A stretch of 64,000 nucleotides of DNA from Caballeronia peredens (GTDB taxonomy: Bacteria; Pseudomonadota; Gammaproteobacteria; Burkholderiales; Burkholderiaceae): assembly GCA_001544595.2 (NCBI GenBank), contig FCOH02000011.1:124001-188000 (forward strand), written 5' to 3'. This document shows, piece by piece, positions 43,476-51,615 of this stretch. How positions within the stretch are numbered: position 1 is the first letter of the stretch; each line of letters starts with the position of its first letter. Made by a program: the position numbers and the translations under genes. The notes below the pieces were generated by a model. The model was not told the origin of the DNA. It searched no databases and was given only the letters and a program-made list of their open reading frames with translations.

Positions 43476-46400
43476 ATGGACGCTCCATCGAGCCTTGATT
43501 CCCCCGCCGACTTTCTCGCGGCGGTAGAGATTCTTTCGCCGTTCTCGCGCGAGGAAATCGAGCAACTGGCTGCGCGCGCCGAGTCGCGCCGCTTCGGTTT
43601 CGGCGAGACCGTATGCAACGCCGGCGATGCCGCCGACGGGCTCTATATCGTGAAGGCGGGCTCCGTACGCATCTTCACGGAGGAGCACGGCAAAGAAATC
43701 AGCATGGGGGTGAAGAAGGAGCGCGAGACCTTCGCGGACATCGCGATGCTGCGCGACTATCGCCATGAATCGTCGGTGCGTTCCTCGGGCAAGACCGAAC
43801 TGCTCTATATTCCGCGCCTCGCGATCGAACCCGTGATCGCGAAGAATCCTGCCGCGCTCGCGTTCATCACGAGCTATGTCGCGATCAGTTCGGCGGGCGG
43901 CTTCGTCGCGAAGCTGTTCGATCTGCGCGGCAAGCTCGATCGTGCCGAACTCGAGGAATGCGTGCGCAGCGTCGGCGTGAAGCGGGTCGGCGAAGGCAAG
44001 GAAATTCTCAAGCAGGATTCGCGCGAGGATCGCCGTCTCTATGTCGTGCGTCAGGGCGAAGTGCGCATCGTGCGCGAAGAGGGCGGCGAACAGCATCTGC
44101 TCGCGACGCTCGGTCCGGGCGAAATCTTCGGCGAAAAAGCGTGTGTGATGCGCCAGGAGCAGATGGCTTCGGCCATTGCGAGCGTCGACACGCGCCTGCT
44201 CGTGATTCCCGAGAAGACGGTGCATTTCATCATCGAGCGCAATGTGAAGCTGCGCGAGGTGCTCGAAGAACGCATTCGTTTCACCGAGCGCGAGATTCAG
44301 CGGCAGAAGAAGCTCCACGAGCGCCGCAAGCTGCCGGCCATGCTCGATCTGCACACGAAGCCCGAACTCGGCGAGCGCGTGATCAAGCGTTTCGCGTGGG
44401 TCGAGCAGGCGGAAGAGATGGATTGCGGCGCCGCATGCCTCGCGATGATTTGCCGCCATTACGGCATCAATATGACGCTCGGCAAGCTGCGCGAACTCGC
44501 CAATGTGACGACGCAGGGCGCGACGCTCGACTCGCTCGCGCGCGCGGGCGAATCGCTCGGCTTCACGACGCGCGGCGTGCAGTGCACGTTCGAGTCGCTG
44601 CGCGCCTTCGAGATGCCGTTCATCGCGCATTGGGAGGGCTACCACTACATCATCGTCTATGGCACGTCGAAGGATAACGTGTGGGTCGCTGACCCGGCCA
44701 TCGGCTTCAAGAAGATGACGGTCGGCGAGTTCGAGCGCGGCTGGAGCGGCACGTGTCTGCTCTTCACGCCCGGACAGGATCTGACGCAGAAAGAAGTTTC
44801 GCGCTCGCCGTGGCTGCGTTTCGTCGGCTATCTGAAGCCCTACAAGAAGATCCTGCTGCACCTCTTTCTCGCGACGTTCGTCATTCAGGTGCTGGGCGTG
44901 ATTCCGCCGCTCATCATCCAGAACATTCTCGACGGCGTGATCGTGCATCAGAACGTCAGTCTGCTGCATGTGCTGATCGGCGGGCTGATCATCGCGAGTC
45001 TGTTCACCCAGCTGATGGCGACGATACGCGCGTATCTCGCGAACTTCATGGTGCGCAACATGGACTTCGCGATGATGTCGCAGTTCTTCAAGCACACCTT
45101 TTCGCTGCCCTTCGGCTTCTTCGCGAAGCGCAAGACCGGCGACGTGTTCGCGCGCTTTCAGGAAAATCACACGATTCGCGCGTTCCTCACGGAATCGACG
45201 GTCACGACCGTGCTGAACCTGCTGATGATCTTCATCTACTTCACGATCATGTTTCTCTACAACGTGAAGCTGACTTTCCTGCTCATCGCGTTCGTGATTC
45301 CGATGATGGCGCTCACTGTTCTAGCGACGCCGCGCATCAAGCAGAATGCGCGCGAGACGTTCTCCGCGGGCACGGACGCGCGCTCGTATCTGATGGAAGC
45401 GCTCGGCGGCGTGGAGACGGTGAAGGGCATGGGCATCGAGCGCGCGGTGCGCATGAAGTGGGAGAAGAAGTACGCGAAGTCGCTGGAAGTGCAGTACAAG
45501 TCGCAGCGCTTCAACATCGTGGTGGGCCTTTTCAGCCAGTTGCTCAATGCGGCGACGACGATCGGCGTGCTGTGGGTCGGCGCGAACCTCGTGCTCGCGC
45601 GCGAACTGACGATCGGACAGTTGATCGCGTTCAACGCCTACATGGGCAGCGTGCTCGCGCCGCTGATGGGCCTCATCAACCTGTGGAGCCTGCTGAACGA
45701 TGCAGGCGTCGCGATGGAGCGTCTGGGCGATGTGCTCGACATCGAGCCGGAACAAAAGGCGCAGGACATGCAGCAGCGCGTGATGCTGCCCGACCTGCAG
45801 GGCGATATCAGCTTCAACGGCGTGTACTTCCGCTACGGCGACGGCGAGACGCCCTACGTGCTGGAAAACATCAGCTTCGATATCAAGCCGGGCGAGCTGA
45901 TTGCTGTCGTGGGGCGCAGCGGCTCGGGCAAGACGACGCTCGCGAAATTGCTTGTCGGTTTCTATGCGCCGAGCGAAGGCAAGATGACGGTCGACGGGTA
46001 TGACATCAACGTGATCGACAAGGGCTTCTTTCGGGCGCAGATCGGCTATGTGATGCAGAGCAATCTGCTGTTCTCGGGAACGATCGCGGAGAACATCGCG
46101 AGCGGCGATGAAACGCCGGACCGGAGGCGCATCGAAGAAGTGGCGAAGATGGCCGACGCGCACGCGTTCATCGTGAAGATGCCGCTCGGTTACGAACAGG
46201 TGGTGGGCGAGCGCGGCGTGGGTCTGTCGGGCGGGCAGATTCAGAGGCTTTGCATCGCGCGTGCGCTGTATCACGATCCGCGTCTGCTCGTGTTCGACGA
46301 AGCGACGTCCGCGCTCGACACGCAATCGGAGAGCAATATTCTCGGCAACATGCAGGAGATTCTGAAAGGGCGAACGGCGGTCATCATCGCGCACCGGCTG

Positions 46401-46535
46401 TCCACCATCATGCGTGCCGACAAGATTCTCGTGCTGTACGAAGGCGGCATCGTCGAGCAGGGCAAGCACGACGAACTCGTCGCGAGAAAAGGCATGTACT
46501 ACCAACTCGTGCAGAAGCAACTGAGCGCAGCATGA
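43476..46535 (+). CDS. ABC exporter with two cNMP-type domains and C39 leader peptidase
   Basis: A 1019-residue protein. Two N-terminal CRP-like cyclic-nucleotide-binding folds (about 20-135 and 165-275) precede a C39 peptidase domain (about 305-440) with Cys317 in EEMDCGAAC, His390 in HYIIVYG and Asp406 in VADP, all intact. Six membrane helices follow (about 455-745), then the ATPase (about 770-1015) with Walker A GRSGSGKTT (813), LSGGQ (917) and LLVFDEATSALD. It should cut double-glycine leaders and export the cores. CRP-C39-ABC fusions resemble cyanobacterial HetC-type exporters. It overlaps the sigma-54 activator gene by 4 nt. Confidence 0.95.
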   Translation: MDAPSSLDSPADFLAAVEILSPFSREEIEQLAARAESRRFGFGETVCNAGDAADGLYIVKAGSVRIFTEEHGKEISMGVKKERETFADIAMLRDYRHESSVRSSGKTELLYIPRLAIEPVIAKNPAALAFITSYVAISSAGGFVAKLFDLRGKLDRAELEECVRSVGVKRVGEGKEILKQDSREDRRLYVVRQGEVRIVREEGGEQHLLATLGPGEIFGEKACVMRQEQMASAIASVDTRLLVIPEKTVHFIIERNVKLREVLEERIRFTEREIQRQKKLHERRKLPAMLDLHTKPELGERVIKRFAWVEQAEEMDCGAACLAMICRHYGINMTLGKLRELANVTTQGATLDSLARAGESLGFTTRGVQCTFESLRAFEMPFIAHWEGYHYIIVYGTSKDNVWVADPAIGFKKMTVGEFERGWSGTCLLFTPGQDLTQKEVSRSPWLRFVGYLKPYKKILLHLFLATFVIQVLGVIPPLIIQNILDGVIVHQNVSLLHVLIGGLIIASLFTQLMATIRAYLANFMVRNMDFAMMSQFFKHTFSLPFGFFAKRKTGDVFARFQENHTIRAFLTESTVTTVLNLLMIFIYFTIMFLYNVKLTFLLIAFVIPMMALTVLATPRIKQNARETFSAGTDARSYLMEALGGVETVKGMGIERAVRMKWEKKYAKSLEVQYKSQRFNIVVGLFSQLLNAATTIGVLWVGANLVLARELTIGQLIAFNAYMGSVLAPLMGLINLWSLLNDAGVAMERLGDVLDIEPEQKAQDMQQRVMLPDLQGDISFNGVYFRYGDGETPYVLENISFDIKPGELIAVVGRSGSGKTTLAKLLVGFYAPSEGKMTVDGYDINVIDKGFFRAQIGYVMQSNLLFSGTIAENIASGDETPDRRRIEEVAKMADAHAFIVKMPLGYEQVVGERGVGLSGGQIQRLCIARALYHDPRLLVFDEATSALDTQSESNILGNMQEILKGRTAVIIAHRLSTIMRADKILVLYEGGIVEQGKHDELVARKGMYYQLVQKQLSAA

Positions 46536-47842
46536 AAATACTCGATCAACCGGAAAGCGACAGCACTGCGCCCACATCGGCGATTTCGTATGCGGGGCTC
46601 ATCGAGAAGATCGAGATATTGCGCTCGACGCTTCGATGGACTTCGCGGCTCGAGCGGCCCGAAATCGAAAAGCTCTTGCGGCAGGCAAGCGCGTTGCGCG
46701 ACGAAGTCATGCAGATGTCGCACAAGGAGCGTTTCGTGCAGGCGGCCTCCGCGGAGGCGAAGCGCGATATGTCGCCGGGAGCGCGCCGCCGCGCATTGCT
46801 CGAACGGAGTTTCGTGTTCGAAGGCACGTTCGGCGACAACCCGAAGCTGCTCGAAGCGCTCGAAATTGCCGAGAAAGCCGCGCCGACGGATCTGCCCGTT
46901 CTGATCGACGGCGAGAGCGGCACCGGCAAGGAGCTGATGGCCAAAGTCATTCACGCGAACGGCTCGCGCGCGGACAAGCCGTATATCTCGGTCAACTGCG
47001 GCGCGATTCCGGACAATCTGCTGGAGTCGGAATTGTTCGGGCATCGCAAGGGCGCGTTCACCGGCGCGACGAACGATCGCAAGGGCAAATTCGAAAGCGC
47101 GCATACGGGCACCATCTTTCTCGATGAAATCGGCGAGTTGCCGTTATCGGGGCAGGTGAAGCTGCTGCGCGTGCTGGAAGCGCACGAGATTCAGCGCGTG
47201 GGTTCGGATGAGCCGATCGCGGTGGATACGCGCATCGTCGCGGCGACGAATCGCAACTTGCGCAAGTTCTGCGACGAAGGGCGCTTCCGCGAGGACCTGT
47301 TCTATCGGCTGAGCGTGATTCATCTTACGCTGCCGTCCTTGCGCGAGCGGCGCGACGAGATTCCTCTCCTGCTGTCCTATTTCGGCGACGAAGCCGCGGC
47401 GACGTTGAAGCGCCGCCCGGTGAAGATGTCGCCGCGTCTGCGCGATTTTCTGCGCAATTATGAGTATCGCGGCAACATCCGCGAGTTGCGGAACGTCGTG
47501 TACCGGCTCACATGCCTTGCCGGCGATATGGCCGATATCGAGCATCTGCCGGTGGATGTCAGGCCGAAGTCGTCGCTGACGCTGGCGGTGAGCGGACCGG
47601 CTGCGGGCGGTAACGGCGTCACTACGGCGAGTTCACTGGCGGAAGCGAAGCGCGTCGCGAGCGACGAGGCCGAGCGCGCGTTTCTCGAACGCGGCCTGCA
47701 GGAAACGGGCGGCACGGTGGCGGAACTTGCGCGGCGCTATGAGATGAACCGGTCGCATCTGCAGATGCTTCTGAAGAAGCATGGGCTGCATTCGAAGGAG
47801 TTTCGTCTCGCGGCGCAGAAGAATCGGGAAGAGGAGGAGTAG
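46532..47842 (+). CDS. Sigma-54 activator (bEBP) without receiver domain
   Basis: A 436-residue enhancer-binding protein. The N-terminal about 95 residues are helical and not a receiver or GAF domain. The AAA+ domain (about 95-330) has Walker A GESGTGKE (127-134), GAFTGA (174-179, the sigma-54 contact loop) and DEIGELPL. The C-terminus has a Fis-like helix-turn-helix ([21 protein letters not shown]). ATGA overlap with the exporter gene couples the two. Three sigma-54 promoters in the locus, two before double-glycine peptides, are its likely targets. The N-terminal part may sense another locus protein. Confidence 0.93.
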   Translation: MKILDQPESDSTAPTSAISYAGLIEKIEILRSTLRWTSRLERPEIEKLLRQASALRDEVMQMSHKERFVQAASAEAKRDMSPGARRRALLERSFVFEGTFGDNPKLLEALEIAEKAAPTDLPVLIDGESGTGKELMAKVIHANGSRADKPYISVNCGAIPDNLLESELFGHRKGAFTGATNDRKGKFESAHTGTIFLDEIGELPLSGQVKLLRVLEAHEIQRVGSDEPIAVDTRIVAATNRNLRKFCDEGRFREDLFYRLSVIHLTLPSLRERRDEIPLLLSYFGDEAAATLKRRPVKMSPRLRDFLRNYEYRGNIRELRNVVYRLTCLAGDMADIEHLPVDVRPKSSLTLAVSGPAAGGNGVTTASSLAEAKRVASDEAERAFLERGLQETGGTVAELARRYEMNRSHLQMLLKKHGLHSKEFRLAAQKNREEEE

Positions 47843-47850
47843 CGAGCCGC

Positions 47851-48621
47851 TCAAACTCCCGGATTCACCTGCGTCTTGTCCGACGCCATCAAATCCTCCG
47901 CGTGCGCGACGACGACCGAAATATTGTCGCGCCCGCCGCGCGCCAGCGCGATCTCCAGCAGCCTTTGCGCCGCGATCGCGCAATTCCCCGGCGCAAGTTC
48001 GCTCGCCATTTCCGCTTCGCTGACTTCGTTCGACAAGCCATCGCTGCACAACAGGAAGGTATCGCCGTCTTTCAGTTCGAGCGTGTTTTCGTCGAGTTCG
48101 AGCACATCGAGCGCGCCGACCGCGCGCGTGATCAGATGCTGCGCCGGATGATGCAGCGCTTCCTCGGCCGTCAGTTGCCCGCGCGCCTTCAGCTCTTCCA
48201 CATGGCTGTGATCGCGCGTCAACTGGACGAGCCGGCCGCGCCTCAACAGATAGATGCGGCTGTCGCCCGCCCACACATAACCGCATGCACGGTCGCGCGC
48301 CGCGAGCAGCACCACCGTGCTGCCGATGCGCGACACTAGCCGCCGCGCCGCTTCCGCGCGCAGGACTTCGTTCACATCGAGCAGACGCGTGCGCGCATCG
48401 GCGACGACGCTCGCGAGTCCGTTCGTCCCCGACACCTTCGTCAGGCTCTCGATCACCATGCGGCTCGCCAGATCGCCGACCGCGTGCCCGCCCATGCCGT
48501 CGGCGACGGCCCACAGGCCGCGCTCGGGCGCATCGAGCAGCGCGTCTTCGTTGATCTGCCGCACGCAGCCGGTGTCGGTGCGGGCGGCGGACGTCCATCG
48601 GAATTCGGTGGTGAAGGTCAC
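47851..48621 (-). CDS. PP2C-type Ser/Thr protein phosphatase
   Basis: A 256-residue PPM phosphatase with the metal-binding motifs RTDTGCVRQINEDAL, VADGMGGHAVGD, AGDSRIYLLR, RDHSHVEEL, LLCSDGLSNEV and GRDNISVVV. It removes phosphate from Ser/Thr. GTG 48621 is chosen because a textbook GGAGG lies 5 nt upstream; an earlier ATG lacks one. It lies on the minus strand 105 nt after the peptide 2 gene, so probably on the same sigma-54 transcript, and likely opposes a kinase acting on the FHA-bound partner. Confidence 0.92.
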   Translation of the reverse strand: MTFTTEFRWTSAARTDTGCVRQINEDALLDAPERGLWAVADGMGGHAVGDLASRMVIESLTKVSGTNGLASVVADARTRLLDVNEVLRAEAARRLVSRIGSTVVLLAARDRACGYVWAGDSRIYLLRRGRLVQLTRDHSHVEELKARGQLTAEEALHHPAQHLITRAVGALDVLELDENTLELKDGDTFLLCSDGLSNEVSEAEMASELAPGNCAIAAQRLLEIALARGGRDNISVVVAHAEDLMASDKTQVNPGV

Positions 48622-48726
48622 GGAAACCTCCGGAATGCTGAGTGGCGCGGCGTCGGGCAGGCGTTGCCGGCGGTCTCGCCCATTGTGTACCAACACGCGC
48701 TGCAATGAACGTCGGAGATGCACCGT

Positions 48727-49059
48727 TCAGCCCGCGCGATTTCCCGCAACCGAGTTCGGGTTGACGGTAAGCGTCGCGCCGTTGCCCGTGTTGCTGACGT
48801 TGACGCTCTGGAACTGATTGATCATCTGCGCGACCGAGACGGTGGTGTTGGTGATGTTGTTGGTCGTCTCGTAGATGTTGTTGGTGACATCGATGATGTT
48901 CACGGCGGCCACGCCGCCCCCGCCACCCGACGACTGGCCCGTGAACGGCGTGATCCAGCCGTAGACCCAGGGCGCGCCGCCTCCGCCGCTGATGGCCGAC
49001 ATCGCCTTGCGATCTAGTTCGCGGTCGTATTCGAGATCGGTGACGGTGATGACGCTCAT
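48727..49059 (-). CDS. Double-glycine leader peptide 2, probable substrate of the C39 exporter
   Basis: A 110-residue protein. Residues 1-26 are a leader ending RELDRKAMSAISGG with Ile at -4, Met at -7 and Leu at -12, as in peptide 1. The predicted 84-residue core starts GGAPWVYGWITPFTGQ, then a Gly run, then a strongly Asn/Thr/Val-rich segment (TNNIYETTNNITNTT). It contains no cysteine. The Asn-rich beta-prone core could form fibres. It is first on a sigma-54 transcript followed by the PP2C gene. Function unknown; the leader match makes it a candidate substrate. Confidence 0.83.
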   Translation of the reverse strand: MSVITVTDLEYDRELDRKAMSAISGGGGAPWVYGWITPFTGQSSGGGGGVAAVNIIDVTNNIYETTNNITNTTVSVAQMINQFQSVNVSNTGNGATLTVNPNSVAGNRAG

Positions 49060-49105
49060 TTCGATTCTCCGTGGATGGCCTGAAAAGCAGGACGCACGGA
49101 CTTAA

Positions 49106-49121
49106 TGCAAGGCCTGTGCCG
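49106..49121 (-). promoter_or_regulatory. Sigma-54 promoter of double-glycine peptide 2
   Basis: The minus strand reads CGGCACAGGCCTTGCA: perfect GGCAC and TTGCA with exact GG-N10-GC spacing. It lies about 47 nt before the peptide 2 ATG. Confidence 0.8.
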
Positions 49122-49220
49122 ACGCAGGCGTCCGACTCGCGTTTTCCGGCGAACGGCAACGCGGACGGGGCACTCGCGGCACCGCACGACCGGTCGCGTC
49201 CGGCCGCCGCAAGCCGATGA

Positions 49221-49237
49221 GTTGGACCGGCTCCAAC
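49221..49237. repeat. Inverted repeat GTTGGA-N5-TCCAAC, candidate activator site
   Basis: Perfect 6-bp arms with a 5-bp spacer, about 100 bp upstream of the peptide 2 promoter. It shares the CCAAC/GTTGG half-site with the second repeat nearby. Position and symmetry suit an upstream activator sequence for the bEBP. Confidence 0.5.
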
Positions 49238-49351
49238 ATCGGGCGTTGGCGCGGCAGCGAATATCCAACACATCGGCGCACGCGCGCGCGGGAGCGTGCT
49301 CACAAAGGATTCACCGCGATTTCGACGTTCACGAAATCTGGCGCTCAAATG

Positions 49352-49378
49352 CCAACAGACGCCCAGAGAAACTGTTGG
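49352..49378. repeat. Inverted repeat CCAACAG-N13-CTGTTGG, candidate activator site
   Basis: Perfect 7-bp arms with a 13-bp spacer, about 78 bp upstream of the -24 element of the divergent LRAT-gene promoter. The right arm reads CTGTTGGTT; TGTTGGTT also occurs upstream of peptide 1 (36176). Confidence 0.5.
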
Positions 49379-49455
49379 TTAAGTCAAAACACAAGGCTTT
49401 GACGAAGCCCTCTACAAAACTACTTTATCGATATAAATCAATTGTTTGCGAAAGC

Positions 49456-49471
49456 TGGCAAGGTTGATGCA
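49456..49471 (+). promoter_or_regulatory. Sigma-54 promoter of the LRAT/NC-domain gene
   Basis: TGGCAAGGTTGATGCA: TGGCA and TGCA are matched with exact GG-N10-GC spacing, one mismatch in each element. It lies about 66 nt before the ATG. The remaining 49060-49536 gap holds the two inverted repeats and no gene. Confidence 0.65.
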
Positions 49472-49536
49472 AATGACTGGTCAACCCGGCGCCAGACAAA
49501 CACATGGCGCCAAGCAAAAAAGAATCGGAGCCAGCC

Positions 49537-50040
49537 ATGTCAACCAACCAACAACTCGAAGTGATCGACCGCCAGGCCGCCGCAGGCAGCTTCTCGCTCG
49601 ACGACGAACCCGCTCTCGGCACCGAACTCGTCACGCGCCGCTCCGGCTACGAACATCACGGCATCTACGCGGGCAACGGCATGGTCATCCACTACGCGGG
49701 CTTCGCGAAGTCGCTGCATCGCGGCCCGGTGGAGGAAGTCACCGTCGAACAGTTCGCCGCCGGCCATGAAGTGACCATCCGCCAGAATCCGGCCGCGAAG
49801 TTCGTCGGCATGGAAGCGGTGCGCCGCGCGCGCAGCCGCATCGGCGAAGACCAGTATCGCCTGCTGACCAACAACTGCGAGCACTTCGTCACGTGGTGCC
49901 TCGACGGCCGCGCTCGCAGCCGTCAGGTGCAGGCCTGCTTCGCCCATCCGCGCGCCGCGCTGCGCGCCGTGTCGGGACTCTTTCGCGCCTACGTCGCAGC
50001 CGAACGCCGCCGCCGCATGAACGCGGCGCTCGCCGCCTGA
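49537..50040 (+). CDS. LRAT/NC-domain protein (permuted papain-like fold)
   Basis: A 167-residue cytoplasmic-looking protein with the NC/LRAT motifs: catalytic His in HHGIYAGNGMVIHYAG and Cys in LLTNNCEHFVTWC. Members of this fold are acyltransferases, thioesterases or amidases that work through a Cys nucleophile. The C-terminus is basic (ERRRRMN). The ATG is preceded by GGAGCC. It has its own sigma-54 promoter, divergent from peptide 2, so it is likely part of the same regulon. It might modify a peptide, or act as immunity; this is inference. Confidence 0.85.
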   Translation: MSTNQQLEVIDRQAAAGSFSLDDEPALGTELVTRRSGYEHHGIYAGNGMVIHYAGFAKSLHRGPVEEVTVEQFAAGHEVTIRQNPAAKFVGMEAVRRARSRIGEDQYRLLTNNCEHFVTWCLDGRARSRQVQACFAHPRAALRAVSGLFRAYVAAERRRRMNAALAA

Positions 50041-50075
50041 ACTTCACGCTGAGCCTTGCATTCCGGGAGACCATC

Positions 50076-50324
50076 ATGCAAACCGCCGCCAATTCGCTGC
50101 ACTGGGCCGTCGACAAATGGCTCGCACCGACTCCCGCGCATCCGGCGCGCGTGGTGCGGCTGTGCCGCTCGCAGGTCACCGGGGCGCGCTATGTCTGCAT
50201 CGAGGCGCAGCATGCGGGCGGACTGCTCGCGATCATCTTCTTCCGGCACGACGACGGCTCCTGGAACGTGTTTCCGCCGCAGGCCAGGCGCCCGTCGATG
50301 AACGCGGAGCGCCTGGCCGCGTAA
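50076..50324 (+). CDS. Small hypothetical protein linked to the LRAT gene
   Basis: An 82-residue protein that I do not recognise. It starts MQTAANSLHWAVDKWLAPTP, has a central beta-like segment (RVVRLCRSQVTGARYVCIEAQ) and a hydrophobic LLAIIFF. A ribosome site (GGGAGA) precedes the ATG. It is 35 nt after the LRAT gene and probably on the same sigma-54 transcript. Could be a partner or immunity-type protein; there is no direct evidence. Confidence 0.7.
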   Translation: MQTAANSLHWAVDKWLAPTPAHPARVVRLCRSQVTGARYVCIEAQHAGGLLAIIFFRHDDGSWNVFPPQARRPSMNAERLAA

Positions 50325-50504
50325 ATCCCCGAAAATGACGGGGACGCGTCGGGCGGCCCCGCCTTTGACACGGCAAACCCGCTGCCGCTACTCTAGGCGC
50401 AAACAATCCCGCCATTGCGATGCAGCCGCCGGGTCGCACGGATACGGCAGGTCGTGGTAGTTTTGCGTCCGTGAACCAGATCGTACATTTTCGAGGTATT
50501 GCCG

Positions 50505-51599
50505 ATGACCCAGCCCGACTCCTCTTCCTCCGCCCGCGCGACGCCCGATTCTCCTGTCGGCGACAATCCGCTCGGCATCGCGGGGCTTGAGTTCGTCGAG
50601 TTTTCCAGTCCGGATCCCGAAGGCCTCGCGCGGCTGTTCGAAACGCTCGGCTTCGTGCCTGTGGCGCAGCACGTCAGCAAGGCGGTCACGCTGTTCCGGC
50701 AAGGCAGCATGAACTTCCTGCTGAACGCCGAGCCGGATTCATTCGCGTCGCGCTTCGCCGAGTCGCACGGCGTCGGCATTGCCGCAATCGGCATTCGCGT
50801 GCTCGATGCGCAGATCGCCCACGAGCGCGCGCTCGAATACGGCGCGTGGGATTTCGAGGGCGAGAAGATCGGCCCGAACGAGCTGGCGATTCCGGCCATT
50901 CAGGGCATCGGCGACTCGCATATCTATTTCGTCGATCACTGGCCGGGCAAGAACAGCGGCGAGGCGTCGATCTACGACATCGACTTTCGTCCGCTTGCCG
51001 GTGCAAGCGCGGACCTCGCGGGCACGGGCCTGCTCGAAGTGGATCACTTCACGCAAACGGTCGGTCCGGGGCGCATACAGGAATGGCTCGAGTTTTACCG
51101 CGAAGTGTTGCACTTCTCGGAGATTCATCAGGTGCATCCGGACTGGCACGTCTCGCAGGATTCGGCCGTCACGCTGTCGCCGTGCGGCTCGATCCGCATT
51201 CCGGTGTATGAGGAAGGCACGTATCGCACGGACCTGATGCAGCAGTATCTGCCCGATCACGAAGGCGAGGGCGTGCAGCATATCGCGCTCGCGTCGGCGG
51301 ACATCTTCGCGTCGGTCGATGCCCTGCTGGCGCGCGGCGTGCGTTTCCTGCAGCCGCCGCCGCGCTATTACGACGAGATCGACGAGCGGCTGCCCGGTCA
51401 CGGTCTCGATATCGAAAACCTGCGCGCGCGCGGCATTCTTGTCGACGGCGAGATTCTTCCCGACGGCACGCCGCAGCTTTTCCTGCAAACTTTCGTCGAA
51501 CGCAAGCCCGGCGACATGTTCTTCGAGATCGTCGAGCGGCGCGGGCATCACGGATTCGGCGAGGGCAATCTCGCCGCGATCGCGAAGGCGCGCGGCTGA
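50505..51599 (+). CDS. hppD: 4-hydroxyphenylpyruvate dioxygenase
   Basis: A 364-residue non-haem iron dioxygenase of the vicinal-oxygen-chelate fold. Iron ligands are visible: His in VDHFTQ, His in QHIALAS and Glu in FFEIVERRG. The C-terminal signature GFGEGN is typical of HPPD. It converts 4-hydroxyphenylpyruvate to homogentisate in tyrosine catabolism. The ATG at 50505 has GAGG upstream. It stands alone and converges on the efflux operon. The N-terminal 20 residues are Ser-rich and not conserved. Confidence 0.95.
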   Translation: MTQPDSSSSARATPDSPVGDNPLGIAGLEFVEFSSPDPEGLARLFETLGFVPVAQHVSKAVTLFRQGSMNFLLNAEPDSFASRFAESHGVGIAAIGIRVLDAQIAHERALEYGAWDFEGEKIGPNELAIPAIQGIGDSHIYFVDHWPGKNSGEASIYDIDFRPLAGASADLAGTGLLEVDHFTQTVGPGRIQEWLEFYREVLHFSEIHQVHPDWHVSQDSAVTLSPCGSIRIPVYEEGTYRTDLMQQYLPDHEGEGVQHIALASADIFASVDALLARGVRFLQPPPRYYDEIDERLPGHGLDIENLRARGILVDGEILPDGTPQLFLQTFVERKPGDMFFEIVERRGHHGFGEGNLAAIAKARG

Positions 51600-51615
51600 A
51601 GCCACGCGCGCGGAC

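Noticed and set aside
38640..48621. Type VI secretion regulation module (FHA, PP2C, sigma-54 activator)
   Set aside because: No T6SS structural gene is present, while a complete C39-ABC export set is.
36380..49059. Lanthipeptide or other cysteine-based RiPP interpretation
   Set aside because: Both cores lack cysteine and no RiPP modification enzyme is encoded near them.
50327..50345. TCCCCG/CGGGGA hairpin after the 82-residue gene as a terminator
   Set aside because: No T-run follows, so intrinsic termination is doubtful; left unlisted.
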